DNA from: a virus
Length of the DNA stretch: 25,423 nt
Reading direction: 5' to 3' (one strand)
Virus record (IMG/VR): IMGVR_UViG_3300048028_000022
Span: 1-25,423 of that record
Shown: positions 1 to 8,408 of the stretch, in pieces
How positions within the stretch are numbered: position 1 is the first letter of the stretch
Layout of the letters: each line of letters starts with the position of its first letter
Translations under genes and position numbers: made by a program
Notes under the pieces: model-generated
Databases searched by the model: none
What the model saw: only the letters and a program-made list of their open reading frames with translations
What the model was told of the DNA's origin: nothing

Positions 1-469
1 AAAAATCGCCAACAGGCAAAGATATAGTCGTTGTATTACCATCACTATCCGTTATGTTTAAAGTTATTATTCCATCGACAACACTATATTCTATTCTGTT
101 GCCTTCTAATTCTAGTACTCCACTATCGCTAGGAGTCTCACCAAACAAATTATCTACAAGCTGTCTAGATAACTGTGCATATATTCTAGACTCTAAGTTC
201 CTTATAAACCTTGCAAGTGTTGTGTTCTCTTTGTCTCTTTCTATCTCATCTTGTAATGCTTTTATCTCTGCAGCCAAAGCTTGTTTACGATTGAACTCTT
301 GGTTCTGGATTGTAAGATAATGTGAAGATGAATTAATACCGCTAAAGCTAGGACTCTTAAACTTATGTACCATTTCATCAGCTCTTAATAAACTAATTGA
401 AAACAGTAATACAAAAATAGTAATTACTGAAAATTCAAACTTAATCTTTTCTTTGGTCTTTCTTTCCAT
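1..469 (-). CDS. csgF: CsgF-like curli secretion pore accessory protein (3' end cut by window edge)
   Basis: The frame starts at an ATG (467-469) inside the end of the upstream gene and is open for 156 codons to the left edge. Residues 1-10 are basic, about 13-28 are hydrophobic, and a cleavage site is likely near Ala30, so it should be exported. The mature part begins with HKFKSPSFSG (35-44), matching the FxFxNPxFGG start of CsgF, the segment that plugs into the CsgG pore. A charged helix (60-85) leads to a second helix, LARFIRNLESRIYAQL (85-100). The end has NRIEYSVVDGIITLNITD (124-141), then DGNTTTISLP, equivalent to the CsgF G-x-T-x-I-x-V-P tail. E. coli CsgF has 138 residues, so little is missing. 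In bacteria CsgF is secreted and forms the outer constriction of the CsgG outer-membrane channel. Overlapping a phage membrane-protein gene by 29 bases shows it belongs to the phage operon. Role here (lysis, release or surface change) is inferred. Confidence 0.82.
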   Translation of the reverse strand, partial: MERKTKEKIKFEFSVITIFVLLFSISLLRADEMVHKFKSPSFSGINSSSHYLTIQNQEFNRKQALAAEIKALQDEIERDKENTTLARFIRNLESRIYAQLSRQLVDNLFGETPSDSGVLELEGNRIEYSVVDGIITLNITDSDGNTTTISLPVGDF

Positions 470-722
470 CTGCTCTAGCTATCCTATCTATATCAGGTTT
501 TAAACCCATTGCTGCCCGACACATGGCATCTATTCTAATCATGTCGTTATCCATCTGTCTTATTCTATCTATCAATGCAACTATCATGCCTTGTTGAGTA
601 TCTAACTTCTTATGTATGTCTGCTATTAAAGACTTGAAAAGTACCCATACTAAGTACCCTAAACCTGCTGCACCTGCTGCCGGTATACCTATAGTCTCTA
701 TAGCTTGTACCCAATCGTTCAT
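441..722 (-). CDS. small single-TM protein, UviB/BhlA-like holin candidate
   Basis: 93 residues. One hydrophobic, Gly/Ala-rich segment lies at about residues 12-32 (GIPAAGAAGLGYLVWVLFKS), followed by a long charged helix with heptad-like spacing (residues 35-65) and a very basic tail ending GKKDQRKD. This layout, a single N-terminal membrane helix and a cytoplasmic coiled coil, is that of small holin-like proteins of the BhlA/UviB type and of many unassigned phage lysis-region proteins. It starts one base after the stop of the 3-TM holin-like gene, and its last 29 bases overlap the start of the CsgF-like gene. Position in a membrane-protein cluster after the virion genes supports a lysis or envelope role. 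The sequence alone does not prove holin activity; it could be a holin regulator. Confidence 0.6.
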   Translation of the reverse strand: MNDWVQAIETIGIPAAGAAGLGYLVWVLFKSLIADIHKKLDTQQGMIVALIDRIRQMDNDMIRIDAMCRAAMGLKPDIDRIARADGKKDQRKD

Positions 723-723
723 A

Positions 724-1158
724 TTACTTCTTAACTAAACTACCACCAAAGTACATACCTATGATAGCTGATACTAGATTAGTATCTAGTTGTGTTATTA
801 CCAAGCCTTGAAAAGTTATCCACTCAAATACATCTCTACCTTCTTTGAAGAACCAGAATCCCGGTTGAAAGTTTGTATAACCTACAGTAACATCTACATT
901 AGGATAGTACACAGCTACAAGTTTAGGTAACACTACTATAGCAAACACTGATGTTAGTGCTATGATTCTTCTTGTCCACTGGAATCCTTTATCTTTAACA
1001 TCTCTTGCAGCTTTACGAGCTTTCATTTCAAACTCGCCACGTGTTATAAGTAACTTCTGGTTGTCTTGTTTAGCCTTACGACTCTCTGCCCAGACACTCA
1101 TAACTCCACCAAGTACAGTAGAGCCAAGCATAGTTATTATCTCAAACGGAAAACCCAT
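724..1158 (-). CDS. three-TM holin-like protein
   Basis: 144 residues. Three hydrophobic segments are visible: about 4-24 (EIITMLGSTVLGGVMSVW), about 65-86 (IIALTSVFAIVVLPKLVAVY) and about 119-140 (VITQLDTNLVSAIIGMYFGG). A strongly basic amphipathic stretch with KARKAARDVKDKG sits between the first and second. This resembles the 3-TM holin family found in phages and gene transfer agents, whose role is to open the inner membrane at lysis. The start ATG overlaps the stop of the preceding 45-residue ORF as TAATG, so translation is probably coupled. No endolysin or classical spanin pair is visible beside it in this window. The family call is from topology and composition, not from an alignment. 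Confidence 0.62.
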   Translation of the reverse strand: MGFPFEIITMLGSTVLGGVMSVWAESRKAKQDNQKLLITRGEFEMKARKAARDVKDKGFQWTRRIIALTSVFAIVVLPKLVAVYYPNVDVTVGYTNFQPGFWFFKEGRDVFEWITFQGLVITQLDTNLVSAIIGMYFGGSLVKK

Positions 1159-1295
1159 TACACTACATCCGCCATCAAGTCTTCGTATAGTATTCTAAAA
1201 TCTTCTAACTGCATAAAGCCTAAGTCTTTTTCTATCTGGTGTATTCTGTAGACTTTATAAGCCTTTTCAAGTTGTATCTCTGTGTAAAGTATCAT
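1158..1295 (-). CDS. 45-residue small protein between the ejection-type protein and the holin-like gene
   Basis: A complete ORF shorter than the usual 60-codon cutoff. Its ATG shares bases with the TGA of the 1252-residue gene (ATGA overlap) and its TAA shares bases with the ATG of the holin-like gene (TAATG), so it fills the gap exactly. The product is MILYTEIQLEKAYKVYRIHQ followed by IEKDLGFMQLEDFRILYEDL and MADVV. It is mostly helical in character, mixed charged and aromatic (five Tyr, two Phe), with no membrane segment or signal. No Shine-Dalgarno is visible at its start, which fits re-initiation after the upstream stop. Function unknown; the tight overlaps at both ends are the main reason to accept it. 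Confidence 0.7.
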   Translation of the reverse strand: MILYTEIQLEKAYKVYRIHQIEKDLGFMQLEDFRILYEDLMADVV

Positions 1296-4200
1296 TGTAC
1301 AAGTTGTTGTTGTAATAAAATTTCTTTTTCTTTCTGTGCTTTATTCCACTTATCTTCCATTACCTGCCTATCAGGTCCTTGATTCCAATGTTCCATCCAA
1401 GCTGTTTTACTATCTAACTCTCCTGTCGCTAACTTATCAAGTGGTAAAGTTCCTCTCTCTGCATCCATATAAAATAAAGTATCTTGTGTTGCTTCTGATA
1501 AAGTTGAAAAATCTAAATCTTTACCTTGTTGAGATAAAGCATATTCAATTTCTTTTGGTTTAGGAGCATTGGGATATTCTTCATAAAAGTTTTTAGCTCT
1601 TTGTAAAATAGTTTCGTTTCTACTGCTTCCCTCTCTTCCTTCTACTTGATAGCTTCCTCTTGCTGGTCCGTTGTTATTTTGAACTGTTGTTGGTCCTGCA
1701 CCTCTAACTTCTTGCCACTTAACATCATCGGCATATTTTTTTAAAAATGAAGGGTCTTTATAACCTCTAGCTTGTGCAATAAAAGATAACACATCTTGAG
1801 CTATTCCACCTTCAGCTAATCCTAATCTAGCCATTTGGTCAGAGTAAGGTTTACCTGTGTTAGGGTCTATTCTATCAGCAGGGTTTTCTTTAGTATATGG
1901 TACATCGTCTTTGCCTTTTACTAATCCGCCTGTTGCAAAGAAATTTTTACCGCTAGAAATAATTTCTGGTTCTTTTTCTTCTACTCCAGTAGGAGCTAAT
2001 GGAGATTCTTTATCTAAACGTCTAGCTTCTTTTAACCATGCATTATATGTTTCAGGGTGTAAACTTTTTAAAGTGACGCTAAAAGGACTTCTTCTTAAAG
2101 CTGTTTCTGCTAACACTCCTCTTTCCATAAATTTAGTTGTATACTCAATTAAATCTGGTAAATTTGGTCCGACTACTGAACCTATTGCAGCAGCAAATTT
2201 ACTCTCATATTGTGCTGCCTTAGTATATCTAACATAATATTCAGCAGGTCCTAACAAACCAGAATATTGTAGACTACGTTCAAGCATGTCTTTTTTAGTA
2301 ATCTCTCCGTTTTCTAACTGTTCCCAGTTTTTACCTCCTGTTCTTAGTGTATAGTTTAATAAACCAACACTAGCCATGAAGGTTGCTCCTGTTACAGCTC
2401 TTCCAGAAGATAATCTTTTACCTCCAGACATAAAAGTATTTTTATCTCTAGTTAAATTTCTTATTGTTTTCCTCATTGGTCCGTTTGCAAATGCAGTTGG
2501 GAAACCCATAAGTCCATATATCCACTTAGTTCCTGCAAGAGAATGAACTAAAGGTTTTTGCCCTGAAGCTGCTGTTGGATTCATTACTACTTCATTAGTG
2601 TACCTATTAGCTCCAGCTCTTACATCTTGCATAAAAAATCTGTCTGTATGTAAGCCTCCTCTATCTAACCAGTTTAATCCTTTTTGATAATCAACTCCTA
2701 ATTCAGCTAACTCATCTTGTAATCTTTTAATATCTGCATTAGGTAATTTATTTTTTCCTGTTAAATTAGAATTATCTGCTATAGTTTTTAAGTTTTTATA
2801 TATTAAATTCTTACCACTATCATAACCTACTAACTGTACAAACCTTGTCCAATCATGTAGTCCAATAGTTTTAAAAAACATGTTTTGTATTTTTGTAGCA
2901 TTTTTACCTACAGCTTGACCGTATATAGCTATGGCTCTATCTTCAGCACCTAAATTAACAGAAGACATAAAAGCATTTAAGTCTTGTCTATTAGCACTAC
3001 GAACATCTATGTTCATGTCTCCTACACCAAAGTTTTGTTTTTGAGTTTTCCACCACTCTCCGGCACTATCTACTATTGCATTTCCTATAGCTTTACCACC
3101 TATTTTACTTTCTGTTCCTAATAATAAAGGCACTCCTATTTCAGCAAAACTTGTAAGTGTAGACAGCCCTAACATAGAGGTTTGCATTGTTACTGTTAAT
3201 GTATCATGTATTCCTGCACCTATTTTTCCAGTAGGAATCATACCAAACATATCTCTACGGTTTCTGTTTATTCTTCCTTTTTGTCCAGTTGTAACACCAT
3301 ATAAAGTTTTTAAATAAAGTTCTTCTTTTGGACTTAAATCTAATCCTGCATCTTTAATAGGATTTATCCATCTTTTTATAAAGTCTTCTTCTGTTTCTCC
3401 AAATAATTTTGTACGTGTTATAAGTGCTGAAGATTCAGTGTAGTATTGTTTTAATATACCCTCAACATCGTTACTTAAAAACTTTGAAAAGTCTTCGTCT
3501 TTTATATTTTTTAAAAGTCTTTCTGATTGCAATCTACTACTAAGACCTGCTGCTGTACTAGATTCTTGAGTTCCTTCTGTAGTTAATTTTAACCATAATT
3601 TTTCAGAAGCTTCTTGAGTAGCTCCTTCAGCTTTCATTATCTTTTCAATAAACTCTTTTTTATTATTTTTAATAACATCTATTCTCCACATACGAGGAAA
3701 ATAATTATCAGCTCTGTTAGGATTTAAACCTGCTTTTTTTGCTTTACTATGAATGTCATTTAATTCTCTTCTTATTTCTTGACCAGCTTTAACAATATTT
3801 TTTTCTATAGGAACTTGTACACCATCTATAACTTTAAAAGATTTACCAGACCTTAAAAAATATGCTAAGTCATCATTAACTGAATCACTTAATCCCGGAT
3901 TCATAAAAATATTTTTTCTCTCTTTAGAAGTAAGTCTATTTTGAGCAGTAAATAATTTATTTTTTCTTAATATTTTAGATAGTTTTTCTGTTTTATTTCC
4001 CCAAAACTGTCTAAGTTGTAAATCATAATCTGCTTGTAACCTTTCTTGTTTACCTAAAGTAGGTGCTACAAAACCCTCCATAGCATCATATCTTATAAGT
4101 TTTAAAAGTTTTTGAAGTGGTTCATTTTCTTTAGCTTTCTTACGTAAAAAAGTTGTTGGTCTCATAGGAAGAGTAGTAAGTTTTAATACATCTGTAAGTC

Positions 4201-5050
4201 CTGTAATTTTTTCTGCTGTACCTTCTATAAAATTACTTTTATAATTTTCATTGTCATCTATTTTAGCAATTCGTTGTTCGTTTACAGATTTAATTAATTT
4301 AGGAGTTTGACTTACTGCTTTAAAACCTCCAACAATTGCTGGTGCTAAAACAGCCCCCATAGCTCCAGAAGTAGTTGTTTGTAGTAAATCTCTTTCTTCT
4401 CTTTTATCTAAAGAAATATCTATAGATTGATTAACATAGTCATATGTACCTGCATAAATAAAACCTTCTGCAGAAGCTACACCTAATAATTGTTTAGTAG
4501 TTAAAGGTCCATTTTTTAAAACTTGACCCGGAGCATTTAAAACAACTTTACCTAAAGACTGACGTATACCTGCTTTAGTAGATTCTTTTAAAGCTTGTTT
4601 AGCAGCTTCTCCTCCTGCTAATCTACCTACCGCAGACGTTCCTCCAGTCCAAGGAATTAATAATGCAGAAGCATAATTTATAGGGTCTGTTAATAATTCT
4701 TGAGTATAATCTAAACCTAACTGTGCTTTTTCTCTAAAACTGCCTACATCAGCACCATCAAATTTAGTACGTAAATAATTATAATCTTTTAACTGTTCAT
4801 CTGTAAAAGTTTTAGCTTGTTTACTAACTTTTCTAATGTCTCTAATACTTGCATCTGCACCTCTAAAATATTGATACATGTCAGCTACGCTTTCTCCTTC
4901 ACCTAAAGATTCTAAAAATCTTTCAGAAGTTTTAACAAACTCATCATCGTTTCTTAAATCATTTAAAGTATAAGTATCTTCTTCTTTTTTTAATTTAGTG
5001 TAGTCGTAAACAGTAGAAAAATTATTGTTTGTTCTATTAGATATTGGCAT
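1292..5050 (-). CDS. large internal virion / ejection-type protein with possible C-terminal lysozyme-like domain
   Basis: 1252 residues. The N-terminal third has Ala/Gly-rich hydrophobic stretches (for example residues about 118-150 and 225-245, GAMGAVLAPAIVGG) between charged helices, as in internal core proteins that podoviruses eject into the cell envelope. The middle is long and helical. Around residues 1020-1085 is a Gly/Pro linker (DVPYTKENPADRIDPNTGKP) also seen in other marine phage virion proteins. The C-terminal about 170 residues (from 1081) hold GPARGSYQVEG (1128-1138) and a later QDTLFYMDAERG; the G-x-Y-Q-x-E pattern recalls transglycosylase/lysozyme-like domains of virion proteins, so local peptidoglycan digestion at DNA entry is plausible. 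No ribosome-binding site is obvious; the upstream nine bases are all A/T. It follows the 580-residue gene by nine bases. Virion role is likely; enzyme activity is a guess. Confidence 0.66.
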   Translation of the reverse strand: MPISNRTNNNFSTVYDYTKLKKEEDTYTLNDLRNDDEFVKTSERFLESLGEGESVADMYQYFRGADASIRDIRKVSKQAKTFTDEQLKDYNYLRTKFDGADVGSFREKAQLGLDYTQELLTDPINYASALLIPWTGGTSAVGRLAGGEAAKQALKESTKAGIRQSLGKVVLNAPGQVLKNGPLTTKQLLGVASAEGFIYAGTYDYVNQSIDISLDKREERDLLQTTTSGAMGAVLAPAIVGGFKAVSQTPKLIKSVNEQRIAKIDDNENYKSNFIEGTAEKITGLTDVLKLTTLPMRPTTFLRKKAKENEPLQKLLKLIRYDAMEGFVAPTLGKQERLQADYDLQLRQFWGNKTEKLSKILRKNKLFTAQNRLTSKERKNIFMNPGLSDSVNDDLAYFLRSGKSFKVIDGVQVPIEKNIVKAGQEIRRELNDIHSKAKKAGLNPNRADNYFPRMWRIDVIKNNKKEFIEKIMKAEGATQEASEKLWLKLTTEGTQESSTAAGLSSRLQSERLLKNIKDEDFSKFLSNDVEGILKQYYTESSALITRTKLFGETEEDFIKRWINPIKDAGLDLSPKEELYLKTLYGVTTGQKGRINRNRRDMFGMIPTGKIGAGIHDTLTVTMQTSMLGLSTLTSFAEIGVPLLLGTESKIGGKAIGNAIVDSAGEWWKTQKQNFGVGDMNIDVRSANRQDLNAFMSSVNLGAEDRAIAIYGQAVGKNATKIQNMFFKTIGLHDWTRFVQLVGYDSGKNLIYKNLKTIADNSNLTGKNKLPNADIKRLQDELAELGVDYQKGLNWLDRGGLHTDRFFMQDVRAGANRYTNEVVMNPTAASGQKPLVHSLAGTKWIYGLMGFPTAFANGPMRKTIRNLTRDKNTFMSGGKRLSSGRAVTGATFMASVGLLNYTLRTGGKNWEQLENGEITKKDMLERSLQYSGLLGPAEYYVRYTKAAQYESKFAAAIGSVVGPNLPDLIEYTTKFMERGVLAETALRRSPFSVTLKSLHPETYNAWLKEARRLDKESPLAPTGVEEKEPEIISSGKNFFATGGLVKGKDDVPYTKENPADRIDPNTGKPYSDQMARLGLAEGGIAQDVLSFIAQARGYKDPSFLKKYADDVKWQEVRGAGPTTVQNNNGPARGSYQVEGREGSSRNETILQRAKNFYEEYPNAPKPKEIEYALSQQGKDLDFSTLSEATQDTLFYMDAERGTLPLDKLATGELDSKTAWMEHWNQGPDRQVMEDKWNKAQKEKEILLQQQLVQ

Positions 5051-5059
5051 ATATAAATT

Positions 5060-6802
5060 TTAATTAGTCCCTACGTATTCGTAATCCCATATATATTCAG
5101 GCGTTTCATTTTCTTTAGAAATATTTTTTACAGAAAACTCATATCCATCTTCTATAAAAGTTGCGTTAGGTTTAGGAATCATATCAAAATTATTTTGTAT
5201 GTATTTATAATTATTTGCATAGTAAGCAACTAATTTTGCATCGTTATTATTTTCTATTTTTTTATTCATTTGACCTATAACATTAGCATCTACATACTCG
5301 TGTTGATGAGTTACATCACTACTAAACATTTCTAATCCTAGAACAGTAGGGTCTTCTTGAAATTGATAAAAACCTTGAAGCTGCATAGGTATAGCTTGTT
5401 TTATTGCATCATTAAAATTAATAGCGTTTCCTCTTTCTTCCTGAAATGCTTGTATTTGTAAAGCACTTTCAATAACATTTTTTTGAAAATATTTTTGAGT
5501 TTCTGAGGTTATATTTTCAGAATATAATTTTTTAAACATAAGATTATCAGACATTGTAGTCTCAATATTTTTTTCTAATGTTGCCATGAAAGTTGTATTT
5601 TCTTGATATTTTAAAACTTTATTATAGTCTACATTAATAACAGGTTTCATTTTTGCTTTGTTTAAAGTTATTTCGTTAGCTTGTAATTTGTTTAAATCTT
5701 GATTAGTAGCTATACCCCATACTCTTCTTTCAGAAGGATTTAATACTCCTTCATTCCAAGCATTTAAACCTTTTTCATTTGCAATTTTTACTTTAGCTAC
5801 TGTGTCTATAAGAATTTCTCTATCGTTCACAAGTAAACTTTTTAAACCTGTAAATCCGGGAATAGCATAATTCATTTCTACAGCTTTATTTATATCTTTT
5901 AAAGTAGGTTCATAACCTTTTGAATTTACAGTTTTAATAAAATTATCTTTTTCAAGTTTTAACATAGTACTATTAGTTTGAAAATTAAAAGTAACAGGAA
6001 CATCCGTGCCTTGAAAATATTCTATTTTATTATTAGCTTTTTGATTTACATTTATAGTTGAAGTATTTTTAATGTCTTCTTTTTGTTTTAAAGTTAAAGC
6101 AGTTGTAATATCTACTTGTTGGTATTCATATTTATCTTTAGATGTTTTTACATTTAATTCTAGCTCTGCTTTTTCAGCCATTCCAGTACCAAAAATTTTA
6201 CTAAAAGCACTACGTATAATTCCTTTTTGTGTAGGGTCATCTTGAACTAAAGATAATTCTGCTTTATATAGTTCCATAGCAGGTCTATTAAATTTTGTAA
6301 AAGTAGTTTCTTTAACTGCAGGATTTTCTGATTTAGCTAATATATTTTCTTCTGCTATATCTTTATAAGAATTATAAATTTTAGTAGCATTAGCATAGCT
6401 ATCAGGAGATAGAGATTCTTGATTTACTGAACTCCAAGCATTTTCTCCTAATTCTTTTCTTATAATAGGGTCTTTATTAAACATTTTAACAGCTTCGTTA
6501 TGTTTGTATTCTTCTGGATTATCTACATAAGAACGATATTTTTTTCTTGTTGGTTCTGCTAAATTAAAAATTTCTTCGTTATCTGTAAATATTTCACTAT
6601 ACTTTTCTTTAACATCGTTAGCACCGTCAACAATAGTTTGCTTTTGTTGGTTTTGTAAAGCTCCAAAAGTATTCATAACTACAGAAGCTAGTAAAGCTTT
6701 TTTAGCTTGTTTCTTATCTTCTTTTCTTCTACCTGCTAACAGAGAACCTGCTAACTGTCCGTATGCTTGACTACTGCCTTTAAAATAATCTTCTATAGCC
6801 AT
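5060..6802 (-). CDS. putative internal virion protein (580 residues, unknown)
   Basis: Not recognised as a named family. Residues 1-30 are YFKGSSQAYGQLAGSLLAGR-like followed by a Lys-rich stretch (RKEDKKQAKKAL) and a short hydrophobic helix (LLASVVMNTFGAL, about 38-50). The rest is polar, charged and Asn/Lys-rich, probably alpha-helical, with no signal peptide, no Cys-rich motif and no known catalytic motif. It starts by TAATG overlap with the preceding 242-residue gene and has a good Shine-Dalgarno (AAAGGAG) inside that gene's end. It sits directly before the 1252-residue ejection-type protein, so it is likely a partner in the internal core or ejection apparatus, as in the gp14/gp15/gp16 sets of T7-like phages. 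That parallel is from position and size only. Confidence 0.55.
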   Translation of the reverse strand: MAIEDYFKGSSQAYGQLAGSLLAGRRKEDKKQAKKALLASVVMNTFGALQNQQKQTIVDGANDVKEKYSEIFTDNEEIFNLAEPTRKKYRSYVDNPEEYKHNEAVKMFNKDPIIRKELGENAWSSVNQESLSPDSYANATKIYNSYKDIAEENILAKSENPAVKETTFTKFNRPAMELYKAELSLVQDDPTQKGIIRSAFSKIFGTGMAEKAELELNVKTSKDKYEYQQVDITTALTLKQKEDIKNTSTINVNQKANNKIEYFQGTDVPVTFNFQTNSTMLKLEKDNFIKTVNSKGYEPTLKDINKAVEMNYAIPGFTGLKSLLVNDREILIDTVAKVKIANEKGLNAWNEGVLNPSERRVWGIATNQDLNKLQANEITLNKAKMKPVINVDYNKVLKYQENTTFMATLEKNIETTMSDNLMFKKLYSENITSETQKYFQKNVIESALQIQAFQEERGNAINFNDAIKQAIPMQLQGFYQFQEDPTVLGLEMFSSDVTHQHEYVDANVIGQMNKKIENNNDAKLVAYYANNYKYIQNNFDMIPKPNATFIEDGYEFSVKNISKENETPEYIWDYEYVGTN

Positions 6803-7530
6803 TACTCTTCTCCTTTACTTAATAAACTTTTAATCTCTGGACCTTTCTCTTTTACCTGTGCTAGTATGCTTTCAGGAACTACATTAGTATTAATCTTAGA
6901 AGGTTCTATATTTTTAGTAGCTCCTTTTTTAATATCAGTTAATACGTTTCTAAATTCATTTACTTTATTATCAAAATCTTCAGCATCATCTTCGTCATCA
7001 AACTCATCTAAGTCGTTACCTTCTATGTTATATTTAATGTTAGCTTCTTCACCAATAGCCATGATAGTATACATTACTGGTTCAGCTAACAACATCATAA
7101 CATCTGGAGATAGTTTACCTTCGTTAAGTTTAGCATATAAAATAGCAGTACCTAAGTCTGCAACTGCTGCACCTTGAGCTAAAGCAGAAACAATGTTCTT
7201 CATAGCTTCAGGTTGCATTATAGAACCTACAACATCATCTAAAGCTTCTCTAGGGTTTGCAAACTCTGGTGGAGTTTCCCAAGGATAAGGGTTTTCAGAA
7301 TCTCTTGTCAAACTTTGTCCCGGTATTGGTCCGCCTTTATTTGACAGGCTTACAAGTTCATCTAACTTTTCTTGACTAAACTTAGCTTCACCTCTTATCT
7401 TAGGACCTTTATCAGGTGCTATATCTTCTATATCAAATCCAGCATCTAATCCATCTAATACTATTTGACCAGCAGCTTCACTTAAGTTTGATGAAACTAC
7501 AGGATTGGCTTGTCTTTTAGGTGTTCCCAT
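6802..7530 (-). CDS. unknown virion-region protein (242 residues)
   Basis: The N-terminal 90 residues are Pro/Gly/Asp-rich and probably extended. Residues about 95-155 form two moderately hydrophobic Ala-rich helices (NIVSALAQGAAVADLGTAIL and MMLLAEPVMYTIMAIGEEA). An acidic run follows (DLDEFDDEDDAEDFDN, about 174-190) and then a Lys/Glu tail. There is no signal peptide and no recognised domain. Both ends overlap neighbours as TAATG (with the 288-residue gene upstream and the 580-residue gene downstream), and an AGGA box precedes the start. The context between probable ejection proteins suggests a virion or core-assembly role. I cannot name a family. Confidence 0.5.
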   Translation of the reverse strand: MGTPKRQANPVVSSNLSEAAGQIVLDGLDAGFDIEDIAPDKGPKIRGEAKFSQEKLDELVSLSNKGGPIPGQSLTRDSENPYPWETPPEFANPREALDDVVGSIMQPEAMKNIVSALAQGAAVADLGTAILYAKLNEGKLSPDVMMLLAEPVMYTIMAIGEEANIKYNIEGNDLDEFDDEDDAEDFDNKVNEFRNVLTDIKKGATKNIEPSKINTNVVPESILAQVKEKGPEIKSLLSKGEE

Positions 7531-8396
7531 TATGCTATTCCTACTGTTTGTTGTCTATATAATTCATTACCGTACATACTACTTGGGTCTGCATTACCAT
7601 ACATCATATGTTGATAAATACTATCTGTACTAATTCCTTGTTGAGCTGCATAAACTTTTAAAGGGTCCATAAATTCTGCACCTTCATAAGCTGCACCAGA
7701 CATTGACCCTCTTAACTCAGGTTCTCCTTGTATAGCTTGTATAGCTGCTCCAGTAAGTACATTAGTTCCTACATTAGAAACAACTTTACCTGCAGTTGTA
7801 TCAAAGAAACCTGTTTTAGCTGTTTCAATTCCTGTACTAGGATTTACTACAGTTTCTGCAAATGAAGATGCGTCTTTAGCAGCTACAGAACCTTCTTGTG
7901 CTAAAATGTCTTCTTCATTAAAATAACTAAGCTCTTCTGTGCTTAATCCTGTTCTACTTGCTTCAGTTGTAAGACCTGTAAAGTCTGTAACTCCTGCAGC
8001 AATATTACCTGCAGTAGTTCCTACAGCACCAAAAGGTTTAGCAACAGTTTTAGTAGCAAAATTTCCTGCTTGAGTTAAAAACTTTGAAACTCCTTTTTTA
8101 CCAGCAGCACTACCAAATAAAGAACCACTAGTTACAGTTTTACTTGCATTCATAGCCCAATTAGCAAACTGTCCAAGTTTTGTAGCTCCAGCTACACCAG
8201 CTCCTCCAGTAAATGCTCCAATAGCAGCACCTCCTGTGACTACGACTGTAGCAGCAATTGCTAAAGCTTTAAGAATTTTACTAGAACCAATTTTCTTAGC
8301 TACTTTCTTAACTCCTTTAACTACTTTCTTAACTACTTTTTTCACAGCACCTGTAACTTTTTTAAATGCCTTTTTTAATTTTTTAAATAATCCCAT
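7530..8396 (-). CDS. small internal/ejection-type protein with Lys-rich amphipathic N-terminus
   Basis: 288 residues. The first 40 residues carry 16 lysines and no acidic residue, with K-K pairs every three to four residues between Val, Leu and Phe (KKLKKAFKKVTGAVKKVVKK), an amphipathic basic helix. A Gly/Ala/Val-rich hydrophobic stretch follows at about 43-70 (LKALAIAATVVVTGGAAIGA). The remainder is Ala/Gly/Ser/Thr-rich with low charge. The combination fits membrane-active internal virion proteins such as T7 gp14-type ejection proteins or DNA-contacting core proteins, but I see no sequence proof of either. It starts 12 bases after the stop of the 1004-residue gene with an AGGA ribosome-binding site, and its stop overlaps the next start. 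Confidence 0.52.
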   Translation of the reverse strand: MGLFKKLKKAFKKVTGAVKKVVKKVVKGVKKVAKKIGSSKILKALAIAATVVVTGGAAIGAFTGGAGVAGATKLGQFANWAMNASKTVTSGSLFGSAAGKKGVSKFLTQAGNFATKTVAKPFGAVGTTAGNIAAGVTDFTGLTTEASRTGLSTEELSYFNEEDILAQEGSVAAKDASSFAETVVNPSTGIETAKTGFFDTTAGKVVSNVGTNVLTGAAIQAIQGEPELRGSMSGAAYEGAEFMDPLKVYAAQQGISTDSIYQHMMYGNADPSSMYGNELYRQQTVGIA

Positions 8397-8408
8397 AATA
8401 ATTCCTAA

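Noticed and set aside
54-320. Plus-strand 88-residue ORF at the left edge
   Set aside because: It is antisense to the CsgF-like frame, which has a signal peptide and family motifs; it is a composition-driven shadow with no ribosome-binding site.
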